Assembly (NCBI RefSeq): GCF_022549215.1
Contig: NZ_JAKZFC010000003.1
Coordinates: forward strand, 248,001-312,000
Reading direction: 5' to 3'
DNA from: Solibacillus palustris
GTDB taxonomy: Bacteria > Bacillota > Bacilli > Bacillales_A > Planococcaceae
Length of the DNA stretch: 64,000 nucleotides
Part shown: piece after piece, positions 25,444 to 35,118 of the stretch
Position numbering within the stretch: position 1 is the first letter of the stretch
Layout: the number at the start of each line of letters is the position of its first letter
The notes under the pieces: generated by a model
Seen by the model: the letters and a program-made list of their open reading frames with translations, nothing else
Database searches by the model: none
What the model was told of the DNA's origin: nothing
Made by a program: the position numbers and the translations under genes

Positions 25444-26514
25444 TTATTGTAATTGTCCTGAAAGTAATTTTGCATATGGTGAGTTGGCTGGAATAATAAT
25501 AACTGTTTCATCACCAATCGTTTTCTTATATGATTCTAAAGTTCTAAATAAGCTGTAGAACTCTGGATCTTTTGAATAAGCATTATTATATATTTCAGCG
25601 GCTTGCGCTTCACCCTCTGCACGAATAACCGCGGCATCTTTATTTGCTGTCGCTAAAATGACTTGCACTTCCTGATCGGTTTTTGCTTCTTGGCTGCGTT
25701 TTTCAGCATCCCCCTCAGATAAGTACTTTTGTGCAATCGATTGACGCTCTGAAACCATACGTGTATAAACAGATTGCTCATTTTCCTGTGGTAAATCAGT
25801 ACGGCGAATACGCACATCGACTACTTCAATTCCTAAATTAGCTTCTGTAATCAGTTCATTTACACGCTCTGTTACACGGTCATTAATATTGCCACGCTTT
25901 GAGTTTTCATCATCAATGATATCATCATAAATCGTTTGACCGAATTCTGTACGCAGCGCCGAGTAAATATACTCTTCCATACGACTTTCTGCATTCAGCA
26001 ATTGACCTGCGTTTGAAATTAACGCTTTCGGGTCTGTCACACGCCAAATTGTATAGTTATCAATAATAATACGCTTTTTGTCCCCCGTACTAATTTCTTC
26101 TTCTGTCATATCATGCGTCATTAAATTACGAGGTAACGTCGTAATACTTTGAATGAATGGGACTTTTATGTGCAGACCAGGTTCAGTTTCATATTTGATT
26201 ACTTCACCAAATTGGCGAATAACTTTATACTCATTTTCCTTCACGACATAAAGATTGGCAAAGACAATGGCTAGTACTGCAAATACAGCGGTAATAATTG
26301 CAGCAGATGCACCCCATTGCTTCATATTCACAGGTTTTTTATCTTTATTAATTTTATTCGGAGCTTTTTTAGACTTTTTCTCAAACGCTGTTTCTCCATC
26401 ATTTGTTTCGGTCTTTGGTACTTCGTGAACTGTTTTTTGTTGTTTTTTATTGCCAAATAATTTTTTTACAAACACATCTAAATCGCCATCAAAATTATTT
26501 TTATCATTACTCAT
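25444..26514 (-). CDS. hflC: HflC-type SPFH/band-7 protein
   Basis: A 356-residue membrane-anchored SPFH protein. The SPFH core is HflC-like: NEYKVIRQFGEVIKYETEPG, GLHIKVPFIQSI, DNYTIWRVTDP, GIEVVDVRIRRTDLP, SVYTRMVSERQSIAQKY and DPEFYSLFRTLESY. HflC pairs with HflK to cage the FtsH protease. Unusually, it carries a charged N-terminal tail of about 65 residues before the membrane helix (68-90); the tail begins DGDLDVFVKKLF, resembling the PDLDDIFRKL tail normally found on HflK. Its ATG shares one base with the hflK stop (TAATG), so translation is coupled. Confidence 0.9.
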   Translation of the reverse strand: MSNDKNNFDGDLDVFVKKLFGNKKQQKTVHEVPKTETNDGETAFEKKSKKAPNKINKDKKPVNMKQWGASAAIITAVFAVLAIVFANLYVVKENEYKVIRQFGEVIKYETEPGLHIKVPFIQSITTLPRNLMTHDMTEEEISTGDKKRIIIDNYTIWRVTDPKALISNAGQLLNAESRMEEYIYSALRTEFGQTIYDDIIDDENSKRGNINDRVTERVNELITEANLGIEVVDVRIRRTDLPQENEQSVYTRMVSERQSIAQKYLSEGDAEKRSQEAKTDQEVQVILATANKDAAVIRAEGEAQAAEIYNNAYSKDPEFYSLFRTLESYKKTIGDETVIIIPANSPYAKLLSGQLQ

Positions 26515-27479
26515 TAGTTCGAACCTCCTTCTTTCTTCGTTTCAGTAGAAGTATTCGTTTGTGTTGGTTGTAATGGTAAATACTTTAATGTACTACTACC
26601 ATCGTCATTCATAATATAAATTTGTGCATTCGGTAATACTGCCTCTAATGTTTCAATCATTAAACGTTCACGTGTAATCTCTTTATTTAAGCGATATTCT
26701 TCATAAAGCTGATTGAATAGGGCTACTTCCCCTTTTGCCTGCTCGATACGGGCCGTTTTTTCCCCTTCTGCTTTCGATAAAATAGCCTTCATTTCCCCAG
26801 CTGCTTCACTTGTACGTTGGTTGTTATATTTAATCGCTTCGTTGATTTTTGTGCTCTTCATTTCACGCGCATCCGTTACAGCAGTGAAAGAGGCACGTAC
26901 TTCTTCATTCGGCACATCAACATCCTGTAGCTTGACGCCGACAACGCTAATCCCAATATCATACTTTTCGAGTAACGACACTAATAAATCACGCGTTTTT
27001 GCCTCGATTTCTGCTTTTCCGTCTGTTAAGGCATCATCAATCGTAGAGCTACCAATAATTGAACGAATCGCGCTTGAAGTGGCACTATGTAAAATTGTAC
27101 GTGGATCAGCAGAATTAAATAGATATTTCTTAGGATCTACAATGCGCCATTGTACGACCAGGTCTGTTAATACAATGTATTCGTCACCTGTAATCATTTT
27201 TGTTTCTTCATCAAACGCTTCTAATTCGCCATCTGAATTTTGCTTATAACCAAATTGTAGACTGTATGTTTCTTTTGATAAAATTTCTACCGTTTGAATC
27301 GGCCAAGGTAATTTAAAATGCAACCCTGAATCTTGAATGGTTTCATCGGCTTGCCCGAACGTAATTACAACAGCTTGTTCGGATTCATCTACCGTATACC
27401 ACGATGTCGTTACAGCAACGATTGCGATAATAGCAAATAATATAAGTCCAATCCATAATAATGTTCGCTTAACACTCAT
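26514..27479 (-). CDS. hflK: HflK-type SPFH/band-7 protein
   Basis: A 321-residue SPFH protein with one N-terminal membrane helix (residues 7-27). HflK marks are GLHFKLPWPIQTVE, MITGDEYIVLTDLVVQWRI, DPKKYLFNSADP, VGVKLQDVDVP and a long coiled-coil region ending RLMIETLEAVLP. Together with HflC it should form the membrane ring that modulates FtsH. Homologues of this pair are not typical of B. subtilis, which has flotillins and QmcA-like proteins instead. The ATG follows AGGAGG, and a sigma-W type promoter lies 40 nt upstream. Confidence 0.92.
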   Translation of the reverse strand: MSVKRTLLWIGLILFAIIAIVAVTTSWYTVDESEQAVVITFGQADETIQDSGLHFKLPWPIQTVEILSKETYSLQFGYKQNSDGELEAFDEETKMITGDEYIVLTDLVVQWRIVDPKKYLFNSADPRTILHSATSSAIRSIIGSSTIDDALTDGKAEIEAKTRDLLVSLLEKYDIGISVVGVKLQDVDVPNEEVRASFTAVTDAREMKSTKINEAIKYNNQRTSEAAGEMKAILSKAEGEKTARIEQAKGEVALFNQLYEEYRLNKEITRERLMIETLEAVLPNAQIYIMNDDGSSTLKYLPLQPTQTNTSTETKKEGGSN

Positions 27480-27516
27480 CGTTAAAAACCTCCTAATCTT
27501 TTTTTATTCAAATAGT

Positions 27517-27545
27517 TTTACGGACGAAACAAGCTTAAAGTTTCA
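27517..27545 (-). promoter_or_regulatory. Sigma-W type promoter of hflK-hflC
   Basis: On the minus strand TGAAAC (27545-27540), a 17-nt spacer and CGTAAA (27522-27517). It fits the TGAAAC/CGTA consensus and lies the right distance upstream of hflK. Confidence 0.75.
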
Positions 27546-27620
27546 ATATTTTTCATAAAAATTAAATTTAGGTAAAAATAGAAAATACATCAGTACAAAT
27601 GATGTCAATATTAATCCAAT

Positions 27621-27660
27621 CAAAAAACCGTCCTCTATAAATAGAGAACGGTAGTTTGGA
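27621..27660 (-). terminator. Terminator of phoP-phoR
   Basis: ACCGT-CCTCTAT and ATAGAG-AACGGT (plus strand) form a stem with a small internal mismatch. The minus strand continues with GGTTTTTTGATTGG. Confidence 0.75.
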
Positions 27661-27769
27661 GTACGTATTCATCAACTAATGTATTACTTTTGAAACGGGG
27701 GTTTCTAATACAAAGAATAGCACCCGAATATAAAGTATTTATATCAGTATTGTAAAAGAATTGTTAAGC

Positions 27770-29308
27770 TTATTTTTTCAATGGTAAGTAGACCTTCATA
27801 CTCGTTCCTTTTCCGACTTCACTCGTTACTTGAATTTTCCCTTGATGCGCTTCGATTAAATGCTTTACAATCGACAAGCCTAGCCCTGTACCCCCAGAAT
27901 TTCGACTGCGGGCACGATCTACACGGTAAAAACGTTCAAAAATCCGAGAAATTTCTGCCTTTTCAATGCCTAGCCCTTCGTCTTTTACTTCAAAGATTCC
28001 GTAATCATTATTGGTACTAATTCGCAATTTGACTGTTGTTTCTTCTTTTGAATAAGCGATTGCATTGTTAATTAGATTTGTAAAAATTTGCATTAGGCGA
28101 TTGACGTCACCTAAAATGACGGCATCTTGTTCGATATCTACATCAAATTGCATATGCTTACTTTCAAGCTGTGCACTTGTTAAATCAACGACGCGTACTA
28201 AAATATCTTGTAATTTTGTTGGCATAATGTCTAATGTAAAGCCGTGCCGCTCGATTTTCGATAGTTCTAGTAAATCATGTACTAGCACTTCAATACGGTT
28301 ACTTTCATCATGAATAATTGTCAAAAAAGATAGCAGCATTTGTTCATCTTTAAATGCTCCATCAAGAAGTGTTTCTGAGAATCCTTTAATCGACGTAATA
28401 GGTGTTCTTAATTCATGGGATACATTCGCGACAAAATCTTTTCGAATTTGTTCAAGTCGTACAATCTCACTAATATCATGCATTACAATAACAACCCCAA
28501 GCCATCGCCCATGTTCTCCAACTACCGGTGCACCATAAACTTGTTCATTATATTCTTCTTCCGCAATTTCCAAAACAAGCTGCTGACGGTAAGGCATTTC
28601 CGTTAAAAATACATGGTCAATAAACTTCTCTAACTGCTTTGGTAAACCTAGCGACATAAAGCTTTTACCGATTAATTGTTCAGTTGGTAATTCAAAAAGC
28701 TTTTGGAAATTTTTATTGACGATTGAAATATTCCCTTCGCGGTCAATCATCATAAGCGCACTCCCCATATTTTCAATCAACGTTTTTAGACGTTCCTCTT
28801 CAATCATACGGGTTTTTGTAATGTCTTGTAGATTACGCGCTAAAATATTGATGGAATTACGAAGCTCCACTACTGTTCGAGGGCCATTCGCAAAGGCACG
28901 GGCGCGATAGTTTCCCTTTGAAAGTTCAATCGCTGTTTTCGTAATATTGACAATCGGCGTAATAAAGTTTGCAGCCACTCGATGCGCCATCAACGCCATT
29001 ATAATAAGCCCTATCAGAAGCAACGTTGCCACAGAAATATAGAGCTTCACTTTTAATGTGTTAAAGTCAGTCGAATACATATCCATTGTATAAGTCTCTA
29101 ATAATGCTTGCTTTTGAGAGTCAGTTAACACAATTTGTTCATCCGCTATTAATTGTTCCACTTGAGCAACATTGGTATCTTTTGCAATCGTATAATATTC
29201 ATCTGCAAAAAAAGGAAAAAGCTGTCCTATGAACAACCCTAGAACAGCTAATCCTAACCCAATGACAAAAATAAACGAATAAAATAAACGGTTCTTCATG
29301 ATATTCAT
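27770..29308 (-). CDS. phoR: Sensor histidine kinase PhoR
   Basis: A 512-residue membrane kinase for the phosphate-starvation response. Domains: membrane helices at about residues 10-32 and 89-108, a short extracytoplasmic loop of about 55 residues, HAMP (about 110-162), PAS (about 170-280), the dimerisation/phosphoacceptor helix with His298 in NVSHELRTPITSIKGF, and the ATPase domain with NLINNAIAYS, DEGLGIE and GGTGLGLSIV. The extracytoplasmic part is shorter than in B. subtilis PhoR (579 residues). Its ATG overlaps the phoP stop by one base. Position next to phoP and mdh-icd-citZ supports PhoR over WalK or ResE. Confidence 0.9.
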   Translation of the reverse strand: MNIMKNRLFYSFIFVIGLGLAVLGLFIGQLFPFFADEYYTIAKDTNVAQVEQLIADEQIVLTDSQKQALLETYTMDMYSTDFNTLKVKLYISVATLLLIGLIIMALMAHRVAANFITPIVNITKTAIELSKGNYRARAFANGPRTVVELRNSINILARNLQDITKTRMIEEERLKTLIENMGSALMMIDREGNISIVNKNFQKLFELPTEQLIGKSFMSLGLPKQLEKFIDHVFLTEMPYRQQLVLEIAEEEYNEQVYGAPVVGEHGRWLGVVIVMHDISEIVRLEQIRKDFVANVSHELRTPITSIKGFSETLLDGAFKDEQMLLSFLTIIHDESNRIEVLVHDLLELSKIERHGFTLDIMPTKLQDILVRVVDLTSAQLESKHMQFDVDIEQDAVILGDVNRLMQIFTNLINNAIAYSKEETTVKLRISTNNDYGIFEVKDEGLGIEKAEISRIFERFYRVDRARSRNSGGTGLGLSIVKHLIEAHQGKIQVTSEVGKGTSMKVYLPLKK

Positions 29309-30018
29309 TATTTTTTTGGCTCCTCAAATTTATAGCCCAGCCCGCGAATTGTTTTAATATACAATGGCTTACGGCTATTTTCTTCAATTTTATCGCGCAA
29401 ATGACTAATGTGAACGTCCACGATTCGTGTATCACCAGCAAAATCATAATTCCATACCGCGCTTAATAATTGATCGCGCGTTAATACGCGGTTTTTATTT
29501 TCTAATAAATACACTAAAAGCTCAAATTCTTTCGGTGTAAATTCTAATGATTCTTCATTAATAAATGCTTCAAAACGTTCTGGATATACTTTTAAATTTC
29601 CAAACGAATAAATAATTTCACTCGATTCTGCTACTTCTTCAACAATTGGGCCAGAGAAACGACGTAATACAGCTTTTACACGTGCAATCACTTCACGCGG
29701 GCTAAACGGTTTTGTCATATAATCATCCGCACCGAGCTCTAAACCTAACACTTTATCAAACTCATCATCACGTGCTGTTAACATAATAATCGGTACGTTA
29801 ATACGAAGGCGGCGTAATTCTTTACAAACTTCTACGCCATCAAGCTTAGGTAACATTAAGTCTAATAACATTAAATCCGGTGTATTTTCTACAGCTGCAT
29901 CAAGTCCTGCTTGACCATCATGCGCAAGCAAAACTACAAAGCCAGCTTGTTCTAAGTTATATTTCAATAGTGTTGCAATTGGCATTTCATCTTCTACCAC
30001 TAAAACCGTTTTCGTCAT
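29308..30018 (-). CDS. phoP: Response regulator PhoP
   Basis: A 236-residue OmpR/PhoB-type regulator. The receiver has the acidic pair VVEDEM, phospho-Asp in LMLLDLMLPKLDG, and Lys in MTKPFSPRE. The winged-helix DNA-binding domain holds FTPKEFELLVYLLENKNRVL and VDVHISHLRDKIE. I start at ATG 30018 because GGAGG lies 8 nt upstream; the in-frame TTG at 30033 overlaps it. It is coupled to phoR and follows mdh, the same order as in B. subtilis, so control of phosphate-starvation genes is expected. Confidence 0.93.
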   Translation of the reverse strand: MTKTVLVVEDEMPIATLLKYNLEQAGFVVLLAHDGQAGLDAAVENTPDLMLLDLMLPKLDGVEVCKELRRLRINVPIIMLTARDDEFDKVLGLELGADDYMTKPFSPREVIARVKAVLRRFSGPIVEEVAESSEIIYSFGNLKVYPERFEAFINEESLEFTPKEFELLVYLLENKNRVLTRDQLLSAVWNYDFAGDTRIVDVHISHLRDKIEENSRKPLYIKTIRGLGYKFEEPKK

Positions 30019-30188
30019 ATTTAAATCCTCCAAGATTGATTTGAAACCCCCATCTCAAATCAATGACTTCATTTGTCTGGTAGTAAAACTATTCTTTGAA
30101 ATACGGTATATCAAAGTGTCCCTTTCATAGTAACAACTTTTTTGGAAAAGTACAATTGTTGAAATGCATGTAATTTTCCTTTCCATAA

Positions 30189-30220
30189 GAAAAACACCAT
30201 TTCACGATAAAATGGTGTTT
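30189..30220 (-). terminator. Terminator of mdh
   Basis: AACACCATTT and AAATGGTGTT flank a short loop; the minus strand continues TTTTCTTATGG. Confidence 0.8.
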
Positions 30221-30234
30221 CGTGTATAACTAGC

Positions 30235-31173
30235 TTAAACTAATGCCTTCATAACATCCTTAACTGCATTTGCAGAGTTGTCTAATGCCTGTTTTTCATC
30301 TGCTGTAAGTTCTAGTTCGTATATTTTTTCAATTCCATTTGCACCAAGTAATGCTGGTACACCAAGGTAAATTTCTTCATAGCCATACTCGCCTTCAAGG
30401 TATGCGATTGATGGTAAAATACGTTTTTGATCTTTTAAAATTGCCTCAGCCATTTCGACCATTGCTGCAGCTGGTGCATAATATGCTGAACCGTTGCCAA
30501 GTAAGCTGACGATTTCACCGCCTCCAACTCGTGTACGTTGCACGATTTCTGCTAAACGTTCTGCGGCAATTAAGCTTTCTAATGGTACACCACCAATTGT
30601 AGCAAGTCGTGTTAAGGGCACCATTGTGTCACCATGCCCACCTAAAACTAGCGCAGAAATATCTTTCACAGATACGTTTAATTCTTCTGCAATAAATGAA
30701 CGGAAGCGCGCCGTATCAAGTACCCCAGACTGACCAATAACACGGTTTTTCGGGAAGCCCGATTCTATAAACACAGTATACGTCATCGCATCTACTGGAT
30801 TTGTTAATACGATGATAATTGCATTTGGTGATGTTCGTGCGATTTCTTTGGCAACTGTTTTCATAACACCTTGGTTGATTTGTACTAAATCGTCACGACT
30901 CATACCTGGTTTACGTGCGACACCTGCTGTAATTAATACGATATCTGAATCCGCGATATCATCATAGTTTGACGTTCCTTTTACGTAAGAATCAAAGCCT
31001 TGAACAGGCGCTGTTTCCCACATATCTAACGCTTTACCTTTCGTCGGGTTTTCTACTGCTGGTAAATCTAAAATGACAACATCGCCTAATTCTTTTTGCG
31101 CTGCGATGAATGCTGCTGTTGCACCTGTGTAGCCACTACCAATTACTGCGATCTTTTTACGTTTTAATACCAT
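30235..31173 (-). CDS. mdh: Malate dehydrogenase (lactate dehydrogenase-like type)
   Basis: A 312-residue NAD-dependent TCA-cycle enzyme converting malate to oxaloacetate. The Rossmann loop is [10 protein letters not shown], the substrate arginine loop is [16 protein letters not shown] (two arginines, as malate dehydrogenases require), and the catalytic His is in [14 protein letters not shown] specificity fits the acidic residue in VILDLP. The start ATG has AAGGAGCG upstream. It lies after icd and citZ but is set apart by 258 nt and a terminator, so it has its own promoter or gets read-through. Confidence 0.96.
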   Translation of the reverse strand: MVLKRKKIAVIGSGYTGATAAFIAAQKELGDVVILDLPAVENPTKGKALDMWETAPVQGFDSYVKGTSNYDDIADSDIVLITAGVARKPGMSRDDLVQINQGVMKTVAKEIARTSPNAIIIVLTNPVDAMTYTVFIESGFPKNRVIGQSGVLDTARFRSFIAEELNVSVKDISALVLGGHGDTMVPLTRLATIGGVPLESLIAAERLAEIVQRTRVGGGEIVSLLGNGSAYYAPAAAMVEMAEAILKDQKRILPSIAYLEGEYGYEEIYLGVPALLGANGIEKIYELELTADEKQALDNSANAVKDVMKALV

Positions 31174-31257
31174 AATAAACGCTCCTTTTTAATAGCTAGT
31201 GTAAGGTAACTAATTTTTAGTGGATAAGAAAGTATAGCTTTTTAATAAAATCCACAT

Positions 31258-31292
31258 AGGAAAAGGGAGAAAACGCGAAGTCTCTCCCTTTT
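31258..31292 (-). terminator. Terminator of citZ-icd
   Basis: AAAAGGGAGA (31261-31270) and TCTCCCTTTT (31283-31292) form the stem. It lies between icd and mdh. Confidence 0.7.
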
Positions 31293-31431
31293 GTAGTTAC
31301 TATTTATTTTGAAACGAATTCTTATTAAAGTCAATCATTGCCTATAAAATGATTTATTATGTTCACAATATTATTTAAAACTAAATAATTTGTTAAACAT
31401 TTCACATAAAATGGCAAAAAATAAGTTTTAA

Positions 31432-32694
31432 TTAGAAGTTTTCGATTAATTTAGTAGCGAATTCAGAACATTTAACTTCTGTAGCGCCATCCATTAAACG
31501 TGCGAAGTCATAAGTTACGTATTTAGAAGAGATTGTTTTCTCAACTGAAGCAGTAATCATGTCTGCAGCTTCTTGCCATCCTAAGTGCTCAAGCATTAAT
31601 ACGCCTGATAATAATACAGAAGATGGGTTTACTTTATCTTGACCAGCATATTTAGGAGCAGTACCGTGAGTAGCTTCGAAAATAGCGTGTCCAGTTAAGT
31701 AGTTGATGTTAGCACCTGGAGCGATACCGATACCACCAACTTGTGCAGCTAATGCGTCAGAGATGTAGTCACCGTTTAAGTTCATTGTAGCAACAACGTC
31801 GAACTCGTTTGGACGAGTTAAGATTTGTTGTAAGAAGATATCAGCGATTGAATCTTTAACTAAGATTTTACCAGCAGCTAATGCAGCAGATTGTGCTTCG
31901 TTAGCAGCAGCTTCACCTTTTTCAGCTTTGATTGCATCGTATTGGTTCCAAGTGAATACTTTGTCGCCGAATTCAGCTTCAGCTACATCGTAACCCCATT
32001 GTTTGAATCCACCTTCAGTGAATTTCATGATGTTACCTTTGTGTACTAAAGTAACAGATGGTTTGTTGTGAGAGATTGCGTACTCGATCGCAGAACGTAC
32101 TAAACGCTCAGTACCTTCTTTAGATACAGGTTTGATACCTAAACCAGAAGTTTCTGGGAAGCGGATTTTGTTAACGCCTAATTCAGTTTGTAAGAAATTT
32201 AATAATTTCTTTTGCTCATCAGAACCAGCTTTGTACTCAATACCAGCATAGATATCTTCAGTGTTTTCACGGAAGATTACCATTTCTACGTCTTCTGGAC
32301 GTTTAACTGGAGAAGGTACACCGTCAAAGTGACGTACTGGACGTAAGCATACGTATAAGTCTAACTCTTGACGTAAAGCTACGTTAAGTGAACGGATACC
32401 GCCACCGATTGGAGTTGTTAAAGGACCTTTGATAGCGATTAAGTATTCATTAATTTTTTCTAAAGTTTCTGCAGGTAACCATTCACCAGTTTGGTTGAAT
32501 GCTTTTTCACCAGCTAAAACTTCTAACCATTCGATTTTCTTTTCGCCGTTATAAGCTTTTTCTACTGCTGCGTCGATAACGCGAGAAGCTGCTGCCCAGA
32601 TATCTGGACCGATACCGTCACCCTCGATGAATGGGATTACTGGATTGTTTGGAACGTTTAGTTTACCGTTTTCAACTACGATTTTGTTAGTCAT
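31432..32694 (-). CDS. icd: NADP-dependent isocitrate dehydrogenase
   Basis: A 420-residue homodimeric TCA-cycle enzyme making 2-oxoglutarate and CO2. Key parts are the active-site serine segment [15 protein letters not shown], the metal-binding Asp residues in [17 protein letters not shown], and the nucleotide-binding loop [18 protein letters not shown], whose Lys/Tyr residues fit NADP use. I choose ATG 32694, 9 nt after AGGAGG; an upstream in-frame start gives eight extra residues without support. It is 78 nt downstream of citZ and presumably cotranscribed. Confidence 0.96.
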   Translation of the reverse strand: MTNKIVVENGKLNVPNNPVIPFIEGDGIGPDIWAAASRVIDAAVEKAYNGEKKIEWLEVLAGEKAFNQTGEWLPAETLEKINEYLIAIKGPLTTPIGGGIRSLNVALRQELDLYVCLRPVRHFDGVPSPVKRPEDVEMVIFRENTEDIYAGIEYKAGSDEQKKLLNFLQTELGVNKIRFPETSGLGIKPVSKEGTERLVRSAIEYAISHNKPSVTLVHKGNIMKFTEGGFKQWGYDVAEAEFGDKVFTWNQYDAIKAEKGEAAANEAQSAALAAGKILVKDSIADIFLQQILTRPNEFDVVATMNLNGDYISDALAAQVGGIGIAPGANINYLTGHAIFEATHGTAPKYAGQDKVNPSSVLLSGVLMLEHLGWQEAADMITASVEKTISSKYVTYDFARLMDGATEVKCSEFATKLIENF

Positions 32695-32772
32695 TGGAAA
32701 TTGCCTCCTAATAATCATAAATCTAGGACTGTGTCAATTCACAGCCCTAGATATTTTAACATACTTTTTTGC

Positions 32773-33888
32773 TTAGCGCTCGTTAATTGGAACGTATTTT
32801 TGCATATCTGGACCAACATATTCCGCACGTGGACGGATTAAGCGGTTATTTGCATATTGTTCTAAGATGTGCGCTACCCAACCTGAAGTACGAGATACTG
32901 CAAAGATTGGTGTGAATAAGTCATGCTCGATACCTAAAGAATCATATACTGATGCTGAGAAGAAGTCTACGTTTGCAGGTAATTTCTTTTGCTCAACGAT
33001 CATGTCATGAATTTTTACTGACATTTCGTATAATTCTGGTTTACCAGTTAACTTAGTTAACTTTTCAGACATTACGCGTAAGTGAGGTGCACGTGGGTCT
33101 CCTCCACGGTAAACGCGGTGACCGAAGCCCATGATTTTTTCTTTGTTGTCTAGCTTGTTTTGTACCCAAGCTTCAACGTTATCTAACGAACCGATTTCAG
33201 TTAACATTTTCATAACTTGTTCGTTTGCACCACCGTGTAATGGACCTTTTAAAGCGCCGATAGCTGAAGTTACACCAGAATATACATCTGATAATGTAGC
33301 TACACATACACGAGCTGTGAATGTAGAAGCATTTAATTCATGGTCAGCATGTAAAATTAACGCTTTGTCGAATGCTTCGATTTCGATTGCTGCAGGCTCT
33401 TCACCTTTTAGCATATATAAGAAGTTTGCTGCATAACCTAATTCAGGTTTTGGAGCTACTGGTTCTTTACCTTGACGTACACGTGCAAAAGTAGTTACTA
33501 CTGTACCGATTTTCGCTTGTAAACGAATCGCTTTACGGTAGTTAGCTTCTGTTTCCATAACGTCTGCTTCTTCGTCAAATGCACCTAACATTGATACAGC
33601 TGTACGTAATGCAGCCATTGGGTGTACTGTGTTTAATGGCATAGATTTAAATAAATCTGTAATTGCCGCAGGGATTTCCATGTTTGCTGCTAATTCAGCT
33701 TTTAAGTTAGCTAATTCTTCAGCGTTTGGTAAACGTGTGTTCCATAATAAAAATACTACTTCTTCAAATGTTGCGTTGTTAGTTAGGTCGTCGATGCCAT
33801 ACCCTACGTATGTAAGTGTATCATCGATAATTGAAGAAATTTTCGATTCTGCTGCTACGATACCTTCTAAACCTTTAGTTGCTGACAT
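32773..33888 (-). CDS. citZ: Citrate synthase
   Basis: A 371-residue citrate synthase of the short Gram-positive type, condensing acetyl-CoA with oxaloacetate. The catalytic residues are visible in LHADHELNASTF, GPLHGGANEQV and the GFGHRVYRGGDPRA loop, with the aspartate region VDFFSASVYDSLGI near residue 310. Start ATG 33888 has GGAGCG upstream. A strong promoter at 34011-34039 is followed by a cre-like site at 33991-34004, matching the catabolite repression known for citZ in B. subtilis. It heads citZ-icd. Confidence 0.97.
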   Translation of the reverse strand: MSATKGLEGIVAAESKISSIIDDTLTYVGYGIDDLTNNATFEEVVFLLWNTRLPNAEELANLKAELAANMEIPAAITDLFKSMPLNTVHPMAALRTAVSMLGAFDEEADVMETEANYRKAIRLQAKIGTVVTTFARVRQGKEPVAPKPELGYAANFLYMLKGEEPAAIEIEAFDKALILHADHELNASTFTARVCVATLSDVYSGVTSAIGALKGPLHGGANEQVMKMLTEIGSLDNVEAWVQNKLDNKEKIMGFGHRVYRGGDPRAPHLRVMSEKLTKLTGKPELYEMSVKIHDMIVEQKKLPANVDFFSASVYDSLGIEHDLFTPIFAVSRTSGWVAHILEQYANNRLIRPRAEYVGPDMQKYVPINER

Positions 33889-33990
33889 AAAAAATCGCTC
33901 CTTCACTTAATAAAATAGTTTTGTAAGTGCTTTCTTTTTCTAGTAATAAAAAGAACTACACTCATACTGTTCTGCTCAATGAACCTATAA

Positions 33991-34004
33991 GTAAATCGCT
34001 TACA
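33991..34004 (-). promoter_or_regulatory. cre-like CcpA site in the citZ leader
   Basis: The minus strand reads TGTAAGCGATTTAC, matching 12 of 14 positions of the cre consensus TGWAANCGNTNWCA. It lies just downstream of the -10 element, where CcpA would block elongation or clearance. Confidence 0.5.
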
Positions 34005-34010
34005 TAACTT

Positions 34011-34039
34011 ATTATAATCAATTTTGACGGCTTTGTGAA
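34011..34039 (-). promoter_or_regulatory. Sigma-A promoter of citZ
   Basis: TTCACA (34039-34034), a 17-nt spacer and consensus TATAAT (34016-34011) on the minus strand. Confidence 0.82.
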
Positions 34040-34140
34040 TGAATTAGTTCGTTTTTAAGAAAAACACGAATATCTAATAGAATTAAAGAATTAAAGAGAA
34101 TTTCTCGTTTCGAACGAGTTATATAAGGTATAATTTAGGA

Positions 34141-35118
34141 GTGATTTGCATAGAAACCAAAAAAAACCAAGCTCAATTACTATTAAAAATCAGGCATATA
34201 GGCGTTTTCTTACTATATATTGCCCTTTTTTATTTCATTCCACCTATAATTTTCGGACTATTTTTTGCCTACTTACTATTCCCTATTTTTCTTTATTTTA
34301 AGCGCATTCTCCATGTCCCATTTTTTATAGTTGTTATTGTACTTTCTATTTCACTTTTTACAGTAATAAGTGCCGTTGTTATTTTAATTCTACATAGTTT
34401 ATTTACTTTGCTCCCTAGCTTACAAACTACAGTTCACCTATTAGAAAAAAACTATGATACCCATCCATTATTCCCTCTAATTCTCGATAAATTTTCAGGT
34501 TTACTCAACGAATTAATGTTCTTTATGGTTGATTTTATTAAAAATAGTTTGCATTCGATTTTTGAATTACTTATCTTTATCGTTACTTTCTATTTTGCAT
34601 TGTTCGAAAGTAATAGGAACCGTCTTTGGTTCTTTGCTTATATTCCAGCAATGTATCGAGCAAGTTGGTCTCGGTATTTTCAAAAGGCGATGCAGTTAAT
34701 AAGCTATTTTTTACTCGTGGAAATACAGCTTTTTACATTAACGTTCATCCTACTTAGCATTGGCTTTTATTTTTTACAGTTTGAAGCGTTTTTCATGAAA
34801 GCATTTTTAATTGCTTTTGCAGATTCTTTGCCGTTTTTGGGCATTGGCATTTTTTTAATTCCTATATCAATTTATTTTTTCATTGTCGGACAGCCTATTG
34901 TCGCTTCGCTTATAATCGCGCTTTATATTTTTGTACAAATAGTTAGGCAGCTAACTGAGTCAATGTTGTGGAGCCATACATTTCACTTACGTATGATTCA
35001 CACATTCATCATCAGCGCTGCCTCTGTATTACTATTTGGTATTTATGGCATCATTTTGAGCCCTTTGCTTTTAATGGTGGCTATTAAATTCAAGCAACAT
35101 CCTATCTTTGTACGATAA
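34141..35118 (+). CDS. AI-2E family permease, YtvI-like
   Basis: A 325-residue polytopic membrane protein with about seven hydrophobic segments. The C-terminal part (GIGIFLIPISIYFFIVGQPI, then VRQLTESMLWSHTFHL) is the AI-2E exporter family signature. B. subtilis has ytvI between citZ and fxsA, the same place, so YtvI is the likely orthologue, though this one is about 45 residues shorter. Start is unsure: GTG 34141 overlaps AGGAG and lies 7 nt after TATAAT (34129-34134), so it could be nearly leaderless; no in-frame ATG occurs near. Its 3' end overlaps convergent fxsA by 17 nt. Confidence 0.72.
   Translation: MICIETKKNQAQLLLKIRHIGVFLLYIALFYFIPPIIFGLFFAYLLFPIFLYFKRILHVPFFIVVIVLSISLFTVISAVVILILHSLFTLLPSLQTTVHLLEKNYDTHPLFPLILDKFSGLLNELMFFMVDFIKNSLHSIFELLIFIVTFYFALFESNRNRLWFFAYIPAMYRASWSRYFQKAMQLISYFLLVEIQLFTLTFILLSIGFYFLQFEAFFMKAFLIAFADSLPFLGIGIFLIPISIYFFIVGQPIVASLIIALYIFVQIVRQLTESMLWSHTFHLRMIHTFIISAASVLLFGIYGIILSPLLLMVAIKFKQHPIFVR

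Noticed and set aside
26713-27249. Long 178-codon plus-strand open frame inside hflK
   Set aside because: Low-complexity antisense frame with no ribosome site; hflK on the other strand is clearly coding.
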